Shown here piece by piece: positions 23,892 to 33,130 of a stretch of DNA of 64,000 bases. The notes below the pieces were generated by a model. It saw only the letters and a list, made by a program, of their open reading frames with translations. It was not told the DNA's origin and made no database searches. Source of the DNA: Datura wrightii (Eukaryota; Streptophyta; Magnoliopsida; Solanales; Solanaceae); assembly GCA_035772735.1 (NCBI GenBank), contig JASDFA010000016.1:170009001-170073000 (forward strand). The letters are read 5' to 3'. Each line of letters starts with the position of its first letter. The first letter of the stretch is position 1. The position numbers and the translations under genes were made by a program.

Positions 23892-24078
23892 CTTGGAGTT
23901 GAAGAACTGAAGAAAACTTGGTAATTCTTTGCTTTAAACCGTGGCACATTGATGGGGAAGGGATTTTAGGAAGTATGGTCGCGGAGGAGAACAAGAATGA
24001 GGGAAAAAGGGGCGAAATCGGGGGTTTAAAATGTAGAAAACACGCGGGTCACCCAGCAATCCGGTGTGACCCGTCACA

Positions 24079-24229
24079 ATTTATATGGCAACGTGTCACA
24101 GAGTGCATCGCGGTGCACTGCCTCCGTGACATGGAGCCATCGCGATAGCTTACTGGAATTTTTAAAAATTCCAGATTACACCAAAACGTGTCACGGAGGG
24201 TAACGCGGAGGTCCTCCTCCGTGACACGG
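24079..24229 (-). promoter_or_regulatory. Internal promoter-like block resembling the element's own LTR
   Basis: On the minus strand a TATAAAT (24079-24085) is preceded by two GC-rich palindromic motifs (24091-24131 and 24186-24229). The first shares about 40 bases, nearly identical, with the LTR block at 28018-28059. In the LTR that block sits just upstream of TATAAATAG, the same order as here. It lies some 190 bases before the predicted splice donor of ORF2, so it could give ORF2 its own transcript. Activity is inference. Confidence 0.55.
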
Positions 24230-24480
24230 AGCTATCGCCCCAGCTCACTGTCTTCAACATTTTTTTAATTTTTTCATACCTCGCTTTTCCTTCACGATTC
24301 CGTGCACATTTTTCGCCGTTTGACCTGAAAATCATCTCACTAAACAAAATTGGTTAGATTAATAGGTTTCACCTAACTAAAATAATAAAATACTAACTAA
24401 AACACAAAAATTTTGTACTCAATCAAGAAAAAGAAAAATAAAATCTATGTACACTTTACAAAATGAAAGAAAATAATCTT

Positions 24481-24498
24481 CACGGGTTGCCTCCCGTG
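24481..24498 (-). other. Conserved hairpin, AGGCAA loop (element III)
   Basis: The minus strand reads CACGGG, AGGCAA, CCCGTG: a perfect 6-bp stem with a 6-base loop. The preceding CAGGCGCTG is also conserved. It lies about 40 bases after the gag-protease stop. Elements VI and VIII have the same loop with different but complementary stems. Confidence 0.8.
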
Positions 24499-24538
24499 CA
24501 GCGCCTGGTTTACCGTCGCGGCTCGACGTCCTTTATGC

Positions 24539-25495
24539 TCAATTGTACGCTAGGGTGATGGATGATTTCTCACGATCATTGTCCTCCCCCCAGTAGTGCT
24601 TACACCTATCTGGCGGTCTTCCCATCAACTCTCGAGAATCATTCATCTGGTTAGCATTACCATGATCAATTACATTGATCACCGAGAGTTCTTCATTCAC
24701 CATCGGGAGCTTGGGTGCTTTGTACAGATCGAACACCTCTACCTTGTCATGTGCTCGTATAGTAAGTTGACCCGCAGCTACGTTGATTAATGCTTTCCCG
24801 GTTGCCAAGAAGGGTCGTCCCAAAATAAATGGGACTTCCGCGTCCGGTTCAAAATCCAGAATAATAAAATCTACCGGTAAAATTAGGGAGCCCACTTGCA
24901 CTAGAACATCCTCAACAATGCCATCCGGCCTCGCTAAGGATCGATCCGCCAACTTCAAGATTACGGTAGTAGGTCTAGGACTCCCTAGACCCAACTTTCT
25001 GAATACCGAAGATGGCATCAGATTTATGCTCGCTCCCAGGTCACACAATCCATGAGCTCGGATGCTCTGCCCAATAGTAAGCTGGATAGTAAAACTTCCA
25101 GGGTCTTTTAGCTTCGTGGGCAGTCTATTTTGGATCCGGGAAGTGCACTCCTCCGTCAAAGCTACCGTGGCATACTCAGTCAAACGACTTTTGTTGGCCA
25201 CAATGTCTTTAATGTATTTGGCATATTTAGGCACTCCCTGTAAGACATCAACAAGAGGTAAGTTAACATGTACCTGTTTAAGCACCTCCATGAATTTCTT
25301 GAAACACGCCTCCTCCTTGTGTTTCTTGAGTCGTTGAGGGAACGGGGGTGGAGGTCTTTCTGATTCAGGTTCTTTGGTCTTCCCCCTTTCCAAACTTTGC
25401 TCCCCCTCAACTTCTGCTGCTCCCGAGTTTTGGGGTGGTCTTTCTGGTTCCACCTCCTTCAGCTGCAAACCACTCCTTGTGGACACTACATTTAC
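24539..25495 (-). pseudogene. Athila-like protease domain, C-terminal part of gag-pro (element III)
   Basis: Retropepsin-like domain in the same frame as the gag above it, separated only by an in-frame TAG at 25496-25498. It runs 318 open codons. LPLVDVLQGVPKYAKYIKDI and LPTKLKDPGSFTIQ precede the active site LCDLGASINLMPSSVF, where DLGA matches the Athila-clade variant of the catalytic motif. PFILGRPFLATGKALINV follows. The frame ends at TAA 24539 and no RT follows, so the normal pol continuation has been deleted. Confidence 0.88.
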
Positions 25496-25498
25496 CTA

Positions 25499-26935
25499 CT
25501 TCGGAGTCGGATCTGTGTCGCTAGGCAGTCCTCCTCTGGGCCTTGTATTTTGGGCACTAGGAAATTGCCCAAATTGATACTCAAGAGCCTTGGTCGCTAA
25601 CTGGTTATTTTTCACTTCGGCTGCCAATTTAACATAGTCAGCCTGCAATTGTGCTTGATTAGCGATCATGGTCTTGAACATTTCCTCAATGCTGGGTGAT
25701 GGTGGTGGAGGAGGGGCATTGTTATTTCTGAATTGAGATTGGTAGTTCTGTTGCCCTCCTTGATTTCTTTGCATACCTTGACCCGAACTTTGGCCCTGAT
25801 GGCTGTTGCTACCCCATGAAAAATTTGGATGGTTCCTTCAATTTGAATTGTAGCCACTACCATACTGCTGCTGATTTCTTTGTGCATTGCCCACAAAGTT
25901 AACCGAATCTGGGTTTGCTCCACAGCACTCAGCTGAGTGCTCACTACTTCCACACACTTCACACCACATTTGTTGGACCGCATTGACTAAAGCTGAAGGC
26001 TGGTTCAAAGTCATGTTGCTGGAGTGGTTGTTCAATTGATTCTGCAAGGCAGCTATCTGTGCAGCGATAGCTGTAAATCCATCCACTTCAAGCACTCCTG
26101 CTGCTTTCCTTGCTCCACCTCGTGATGAATCAGCATTCCATTCTGGATTGCCCTGTGAAATCCGGTTTAGCAAAGTGTACAGCTCCTCATAAGTCTTTTC
26201 CAGCGCTTGCCCTCCAGCTGCCGAATCTAGCAAAATTTTGGTATGGGGTTCCAAACCCTCAATAAATGAGTGCACCAACACCTCATTGGACTGATGATGA
26301 TGAGGACAGTCCCGCAACATGGATTTAAATCTTTCCCAGGCTTGATACAAATTTTCTTCCTCCCTCTTTTGAAACTTAGAATTTGACTTCTAAGTCTGGC
26401 TGTTTTACCAGAGGGAAAAAATCTTATCAAGAACTTTCATGCAAGATCATCCCACGTTGAAATAGAATTTGGTGGCTCAGCTTTCAACCACCTCTTGGCT
26501 TCACCAAGTAATGAGAACGGAAACAATGTAAGCCGAACATAATCAGGTGACACTCCAGCAGGTATATATGTGTCACTTATCTCCAAAAAGTTCGGGAGAT
26601 GCTGTTGTGGATCTTCATGAGGGAGACCGGTAAATTGCCCGCTTGTGTGCAACAATTGCACCATATTTTGCTTGAGTTCAAATCTCCCTCCAGGCTCTGG
26701 TTTGCGGATACTTGATGTAACATTGTTGGCATGTGGGATTGCCACCTCGCGAACCGGCCTTGCTGTTGCTTCTTCGGGCACTAACACTGCCCTTACAACC
26801 GGTGGATTTTGTTTCTCCATAATACTCTGTCTGAGCAACTGCAGCTTTCTTTGTAGAGCTTCCCTCCGTTTACTATGAAATATACGTTCAGGCTCTATAT
26901 AAGATTCTACCAGCTCTTTGTTTCTTGCCAGTGTT
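25499..26935 (-). pseudogene. Athila-like gag (element III)
   Basis: Capsid gene. The frame opens after a TGA near 26935, and the first in-frame ATG I see is at about 26820 (MEKQNPPV). Capsid motifs are TSGQFTGLPHEDPQQHLPNF, LFPFSLLGEAKRWL, YQAWERFKSMLRDCPHH and LYTLLNRISQGNPEW. A knuckle-like MWCEVCGSSEHSAECC follows. A frameshift lies between 26437 and 26350. A TGA at 25838 stands where related proteins have Trp in a GWRNHPNFSW-like motif. PSIEEMFKTMIANQAQ leads into the protease. Confidence 0.85.
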
Positions 26936-27049
26936 CACAGAAATCAAGTCTGCAAAATACAAGCTAAGACCAAGTTGTCAACACTTAAGAAAATAAAATA
27001 AAAATACAGTAAATTTACACTTAATACAATTTCACCAATTGCCTAGTCT
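26936..27049 (-). other. Short leader of element III with an acceptor-like site
   Basis: About 110 bases between primer site and gag. The minus strand has CTTGTATTTTGCAG, a fair splice acceptor, at about the same place as CTTAACAG in element VI's leader (44030). Elements III and VIII share GGCAATTGGTGAA next to the primer site. Confidence 0.4.
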
Positions 27050-27066
27050 CCCCGGCAACGGCGCCA
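27050..27066 (-). other. Primer binding site, tRNA-Asp (element III)
   Basis: The minus strand reads TGGCGCCGTTGCCGGGG, the exact complement of the plant tRNA-Asp 3' end, six bases from the 5' LTR. It fixes the element's orientation and supports Athila-like membership. Confidence 0.92.
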
Positions 27067-27072
27067 AAAACT

Positions 27073-28495
27073 TGTTCGGTGGTTCGTTAGGTATCTAAAC
27101 CGACACGCAAGTGCACGTGGTCAAACAAGTAGTAAGTGGCTTTAGTAAGCCAAGTATCGATCCACGGAGACTCTAGATAAGTGAAAATTGCTTAAGTATA
27201 CTATATTCTATCTCACTTCTAAATATGCTGACAACAACGTAACCAAAATTTGAATAATTTGTTTTATAATTTCTATACTAAAACTACTAACAAATATCTA
27301 CTTTGAATTTAAACTATGGATATGAGCATGCCGAGGTTAAGAACATGTAATGAACTGATTATAATCATAAATTGGTTAATCTTTTCTTCCAGTTGCTAGC
27401 CAAGAACATTAGCCAAGAGATTAAAACTCTCATATTTAATCTCACTTAAGAATCATAAACCATCCGTCTACATTTCTGTGATCAAAAGCAATTCATGACC
27501 TAGAAATACAATTTCGGTTCCTAAATTGACTAATACGGCTTTCAAGTATATTTCTATCAGGAAAGCACATCAAAACTCAATTTTCCCAAATCAAGTAAAG
27601 AACAATATCCTATTAATTTACAACTTTCCAATTTCGTGCTCTCTCGAGTGAAATCAGACTTTTTAGATGTACATTAATGTAGGCCACACACCAATGCAGT
27701 AAGAACAAGAATTAATAGAACAACATGGAAGAAAAAGATGAAAAACCATATAATTAATAATCAAAATTCATCACAAGTGTTCATAACCTCAGCAAGGAAG
27801 GGAATTAGCCACTCATTTGTGGATTAATCATCCTAAAACAAGTGTTAATCATACAAACAATTGAATTAGAGAAGAAAGAAAGAGAGAAAAAACCCTGAAC
27901 TTTTCGTCCCTCAACTGCCTGTAACCCACGTCCTTGCTCCACCAAGTCTGAATTATGAAAAATAAGCCTAAGTGTTCTATTTATACTAATGGGAATTTTT
28001 ACCAGAATAACAAGCAACGTGTCACGGAGTGCATCGCGGAGCACTGCCTCCGTGACACGGCGTGGACGCGGACCCTGACTGGAATTTGGGGGTCCAGGTA
28101 TAAAGCATCAACGTGGCACGGCATGCAACGCGGAGGCTTGCCTCCGTGCCACGGAGCTGTCACGAGGCTCCACTGGAATTTATGCATTTTTCCACCCTCC
28201 AGGCAGAATGCCTTCGCGATGGCAGCGTGACACGGCTCCATCGCGGAGCCCCTTTAATTGGTGCAGTCCAATGCTTTTTCCTTTGCTCGCTTCCAAGTCC
28301 AACTCCGATATCCTCCAACATGCATTTTAGCTTCTCGAAATCACATTTTACCTACAAAACAATGCTAATCATGTTGGTTAGTATAAATTCACATTTTATT
28401 ACCAATTACATGAAAATGTATACACATTGCACGATAAACAAGGCGAAAATGATACGTTTGAGTATCACTTGGGCATATAAATCTGACCAAGATCA
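27073..28495 (-). repeat. Element III 5' LTR with TATA box
   Basis: 1423 bp. The minus strand starts TGATCTTGG at 28495. The transcription-driving TATAAATAG is at 27977-27985 on the minus strand. The GC-rich block with the 12-base inverted repeat CGTGTCACGGAG/CTCCGTGACACG (28018-28059) lies just upstream of it. Other GC-rich palindromic pieces run to about 28245. Confidence 0.92.
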
Positions 28496-28500
28496 TCAGG

Positions 28501-28645
28501 TTTGAAGGATAAGAAACAAGGAAGTAGCTTCAATCAATGTTTTATGGAGGAATCAACATTTTAAGGGAGCTACAAGGGAAGCCGAGGCAGATATTATGGC
28601 TAGATACCCACATCTTTTCCCTACTGGCTCAATTCCAGCTTGAGG
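28501..28645 (+). pseudogene. Integrase C-terminal tail, element II (continuation)
   Basis: The frame cut at 18634 resumes with KGATREAEADIMARYPHLFP, the chromodomain-like tail also found at about 6570 in element I, and ends at a stop near 28640. Together with the TCAGG duplication this proves where element III inserted. Confidence 0.85.
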
Positions 28646-28889
28646 TATCAGTTTTTTTCCCCTAAAACACTATTCAGTATCATGTTCAGTTCATGTGCCC
28701 CAGTTTCATTCATGTCTATGAATGTATGTATGATTCATGAATTCAGTTCAGCCCGATATTTCAGTCCAGAGGTAGTCATTCGTCAGTTTTCGGCTTACAT
28801 GATCAGTATTTGAATATGATGATTGCAATTCTCTGCTTTTCGGTATGATTTTCAACATTCGAGGATGAATGTTTCTAAGGGGGAAATAT
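28646..28889 (+). other. 3' untranslated region and polypurine tract, element II
   Basis: About 245 bases after the integrase stop. It ends ATTCGAGGATGAATG then TTTCTAAGGGGGAAATAT, a polypurine tract directly before the 3' LTR. No gene seen. Confidence 0.75.
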
Positions 28890-31179
28890 TGTTATACCCC
28901 GAAAGCCCTAAGATCAGACTCGGGTGTTAAAATGGATAAAATAGAATTTTCTACACCAAGTCACATAACGACTCATCTTGTGAGCCATCAGGTTAACCAT
29001 GAGTCATTAAGTGACTCATGGTGAGGAGTGTTGACTTGCCTGGAAATTTCAAATTGGGGAGACCATGAGTCATGGTCAGCCCCACAAGAAGTTAGGTCAC
29101 CCATGGTCAAGTGCAGTTGGAGAATGAAGGATGAACTGGCAGTGTACCCCACGAATAGACACCACGAGTCATGGTCAGATGCCACGATTCGTTAGGTGAG
29201 TCATGGTCAGCAGTTGATTAGGGACTGAGGTTTTGGGCAGTGGAGGTAATGGAAGGTGACCACGAGCCGTTAGCTTCCTCACGGGGACCCTTTGAGGAAA
29301 ATTGGCAGTGCACTTAACTATAAGAGAGGAAGACTCGTGCCCAGTGGTGACGACTCGTCCAGTCCCTCGTTGGGACTAGCAGTCAGTTTTTCTATATGAA
29401 TTTAGTTAGGGATTTTCTGTACCTCCTATGATCCTAAGGCCTAAACTACGTTGTTTTAAGCTATGAATAATGAGTTTTAAGAGGGACACGTTCATTCTAA
29501 GCTATTCCTATTCATACATGCAAACTTAGAAGTCTAGAGGGGTGATTAAGCTTAATCCCTTCAAGTTTTTCATCAATTCTTCCTTAGGCAATCAGAGAAG
29601 TTGTAGAATCAGATTCTCTCAGGTATGTAAGGTTATGAATGGGTGAATTTGTTCACACCCATGCCCAATCCCTCTCTAATTTATGAAAATCTATATGTTG
29701 ATCCTATGGAGTTTTAACCCAATTTTTGAATTTTCTAAGGTTCTACATGGGTATGATCTAAGTATGTTTCTATTATTGAATTATGATTCATGGGCAAGTT
29801 TTACAATGTTTTCAATTATAAATCATGTTTTCAAGCTTTATAAATTAAAATGTCCATCCATGAGAAGTTCATGAAAGTTAAGATTTATGATGTATGTTCA
29901 AGTATGATGAGATATTTATGATGAAAAGAATGTTTTCAAGTTACCCATGTCTACGGTCATGTTTTCAAGTGAATCAAGTATTTTCAAGCATGTTAAGTAT
30001 TGGGCAAGCCCATATGATCAAGTATGATTTATGATTTCACGAATTAACTTACCATATGGTTTTGGAGTCAAGACTCCCAATTATGTTAAGCTTGTGGTAT
30101 GGTTTGAGCCAAGGTTCCTCTTGTATGATTTCAGATTTTATATGTATATGATTATTTAGCTTCATCACTAGACGATGGTCAGCTTCATTGAAAAATGATG
30201 GAGAGTATATGCATGTTTTTGGGAGTAGTGTCTTGCACCGAGTAGGCTAAGGGTCAATCAACCCTATGCCTTACAACTACGAGCCAACGTAGGTATGATC
30301 AGATTATTTGGGACCTCCTTTGTGAGCTTTCCCTTTCCCCAAGGGGCCTTCATCTTGATATCGATATCATGGTAGCGTCTTCAGACCTAGCAAGGTTTTA
30401 GACAGCTCTGCCCACTTGAGTGTGATAGTCCGGACCACGTAAGCTCTATTGAGGTAATGTCAGTTATATGATGAGTCTTCCATTGTTCCTCATAATTTCA
30501 ATTATGCATATTTATCATTCCTGATATATACATATATATTCTAAAGTAGGTTTGACCCAATGTTCAGTTTTGCTTATGATTATCATATTTCATCTTTGGG
30601 TCATTCGATTCAGTTATGATGTCCAATTATGTTCAGATCACGATCTCATAAAATAGCATGTGAGCCCTACTCTTAGATTCTTATCTTGGTTATGTTTTAA
30701 ATGATTTTACTTATTTAAGTGGTTTTTACTTACCTTGCATACTCGGTATATTTCACATACTGACTGTATACTCTATGATGTATCGTTTTATGATACAAGC
30801 TCCGATCTTCAGACTCAGCTCTGTAACTAGCCCATTTCTGGAGTTAGCATCTAGCTTTAGTGGTGAGTCCTTATCTCCCAAGGATCATTCATTATCAGTT
30901 ATCTTTGTCTTTTCAATTACATACTTAGAGAGTTAGTTGGGGTCTTGTCCCATTAACTTATCAGAGTTAGAGGTTTCTCAAACATAGTGTATAATCAGCT
31001 TCAGAGTTGTGTATGAATTTTAAATGCTATGCTTTGTTCAGACTTCCACTATGATTATTATGTCGATCTTCCGCTTTTATTGATTGAATTAGATGTATGT
31101 TCATTCCATGGGTTGACTTGGAGTCTCTCGGGGATCCTTCTCCCGTGTCTCAATCCACACCTATATTCGGATCGTGATA
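28890..31179 (+). repeat. Element II 3' LTR
   Basis: 2290 bp, uninterrupted, from TGTTATACCCC to ATCGTGATA, followed by the GAATC duplication. CACGAGTCATGG-like words cluster at about 28960-29370. Confidence 0.92.
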
Positions 31180-31184
31180 GAATC

Positions 31185-33130
31185 CATCCTCCCCTAGGTT
31201 TCAAAACTCCTTGGGCCCTTAACCTTTCAAATATGCTTGTCAAGGATTCAGTAGGAGGGGTAAATGTACGAGACTTCACTTTTTTTAATTTTCCAAATTT
31301 GGGCTATACCGGTTGAGCCTGGTAGTAGGAGTCATGTTGGTCAGAACCAGGTGCTATTTGATAAACTTGGTGTTGAGAGGTCTGCGCATTGCAAGAGTGA
31401 TATATAGTGCATACTTGTTGCATATCTTGATGGTGTTGTAGCGGAGGTATAGTGGTTGAGATACCTTCTTTCCTTTTATTCGGAGGATTTTCTGGTGGTT
31501 TAGAAATTGTTTGTGTTGTGGCGATATCAATAATTATAACAACCCTGGCACAACACTGTGAAGTATTGTCCGCTCTTGGGCCAAAGCCCATCACGGATTT
31601 GTCCCTTCGGGTTGGCGCCTCACAGTATTAGGTCCAGTTCTTTTACTAAATAGCCCAGGACTCTCCCTCTCTTTTTCGATGTGGGATTTTGCCTAAGTGA
31701 GCTAGGTTTCTCTACTAGCTTTATCCCTGCACTCACCCCCCGTAGGGACTCAGCATCCTCGCTGAGGTTTGCCCCACCACCGTACTAGTTGAGAATCGGC
31801 TTTGATACCACTGTAACGACCCTGTCCCAACACTGTGAAGTATTGTCCGCTCTTGGGCCGAAGCCCATCATGGATTTGTCCCTTCAGGTTTTCAACCCAA
31901 AAGGCGCCTCACAGTATTAGGTCCAGTTCCTTTACTAAATAGCCCAGGACTCTCCCTTTCTTTTCTGATGTGGGATTTTGCCTAAGTGAGCCAGGTTTCT
32001 CTACTAGAGCTATCCCTGCACTGTCGACTAGTACAGTGGTGGGGCAAACCTCAGTGAGGATACTGAGTCCCTACGAGGGGTGAGTGCAGGGATAGTGCTA
32101 GTAGAGAAACCTGGTTCACTTAGGCAAAATCCCATATCGAAAAAGAAAGGGAGAGTCCTGGGCTATTTAGTAAAGGAACTGGACCTAATACTGTGAGGTG
32201 CCTTTTGGGTTGAAAACTCGAAGGGACAAATCAGTGATGGGCTTCGGCCCAAGAGCGGACAATACTTCACAATGTTCGGCCAAGGTCGGTACAATAATTC
32301 CCCCTATTCGAATGCCATATTCCAATTCTTTTCCAATCCAAATAAGACTTGCGAAGCTATGGATGATTGTGAAATATAAGTATTTACAGTATATACCGTC
32401 TAGTGACTTGATAAAATATTTCACTAATTCCTCTTCAAATAGTGAGTGATGTATCTTAGAAGCTTCTCACCTCCATCGTATCACATATTCCTCAAAAGAT
32501 TCGTGAGCCATTTTCCTTACTTCAAGAAAATCCATAAATGTCGGATCATCTTTGTGTTAAACTTTTATTGTTCTACAAAATCTCGAGCCATACCTTCCCA
32601 AGTATGCCATTTGTTGAAATCTTTCTTGACATACCAAGTGAATGCTATTCCAGACAGACTCTGCATAAACAATCTCATTAGGAGAGTTTCATCATGTCCA
32701 ATTGCAACTAATCTGCCACAATAGTCCTTCAGATGTTCGATTGGGTCTCCATGGCCATCAAAGATGTTGAATTTTGGGATCTTGTATCCCTGCGGCAACT
32801 TAACACTTGGATGTAGAAACAACTTCTTATATCTTAAATCTGGAATATTTTTGAAGCATAGTTTCTCATACAGAATCTTTTCCAAGTCATTGAACTCTTT
32901 TCATAGTGTCATGATCTTCGTCTTCTCACTTTCAAATGCTACCATGTCTTGCAAAGTGTCAAGATCGGTGTGCAATGAAGGAATCTGTTGAGGGAGTGTA
33001 TGAGATTTGATGGGGCAAAGAGGTATTGTCTAGGGAATACTTTGTGTAGGGAGAGGACAAAAGTTTGTGTTAATAAAAGGACTAGAATTATTTGGATTAT
33101 TGGACTTTTTGTCAAATTACAGATTCTCAA
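31185..33130 (-). pseudogene. Tat-like gag, main part (element IV)
   Basis: Minus-strand gag of a Tat/Ogre-type element. From right to left it shows KLPQGYKIPKFNIFDGHGDP and LMRLFMQSLSGIAFTWYV (capsid, 32565-32885), then ELEYGIRIGGI up to the TRIM at 32294. It continues after the TRIM with TTQTISKPPENPPNKRKE and ends in FTPPTESLTSIFERLRAQGV at about 31200. A TAG at about 31304 and others break it. The last part (CAYH knuckle) lies at 1800-1932, beyond element II. Clade assignment is from recalled motif style. Confidence 0.8.
31535..32293. mobile_element. Rearranged TRIM with three LTRs, one inverted
   Basis: A 759-bp insertion flanked by perfect ATAAT duplications (31530-31534, 32294-32298). 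It has LTR A (31535-31731, minus), a short internal part with minus-strand TGGTATCAAAGCC primer site (31795-31810) and polypurine GGGGGG, LTR B (31812-32020, minus), a second internal piece, and LTR C (32085-32293, plus). LTRs are about 200-209 bp, TGCAGGGATA to TTACA or GTACA. The outer ends form an inverted repeat of roughly 250 bp. No coding capacity, as expected for a terminal-repeat retrotransposon in miniature. Confidence 0.82.

Larger units (their letters stand above)
18635..28495 (-). mobile_element. Element III: Athila-like element lacking RT and integrase
   Basis: A 9861-bp minus-strand element with two 1423-bp LTRs (TG...CA ends) and a perfect 5-bp duplication TCAGG (18630-18634, 28496-28500). 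On the minus strand the order is 5' LTR, tRNA-Asp primer site, gag-protease, a conserved hairpin, a promoter-like block, an intron, a second ORF, a long 3' region, polypurine tract and 3' LTR. No RT, RNase H or integrase is present between protease and ORF2. With about 97% LTR identity by eye and clean duplications, it was probably moved by proteins supplied by another element. Confidence 0.93.
1938..31179 (+). mobile_element. Element II: Tekay-type Ty3/gypsy chromovirus, interrupted twice
   Basis: The element begins TGTTAGACCC at 1938 and ends ATCGTGATA at 31179. It is flanked by a perfect 5-bp duplication GAATC (1933-1937 and 31180-31184). The order is 5' LTR, initiator-Met primer site, gag, protease, reverse transcriptase, RNase H, integrase with a chromodomain-like tail, polypurine tract and 3' LTR, the Tekay/Del clade layout. 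Element I splits the 5' LTR at 3984 and element III splits the integrase at 18634. Removing both leaves about 9.7 kb, a normal length. Many stops and frameshifts make it dead. The final CA of the 3' LTR has become TA. Confidence 0.92.

Noticed and set aside
27050..27066. tRNA gene signal (CCCCGGCAACGGCGCCA)
   Set aside because: Only the 3' 17 bases match tRNA-Asp, with no cloverleaf around; it is a primer binding site next to an LTR. The same holds at 43922.
31535..32293. Cassandra-type TRIM carrying a 5S rRNA promoter
   Set aside because: The size and LTR form fit a TRIM, but I see no 5S-like box A or box C sequence in any of the three LTRs.
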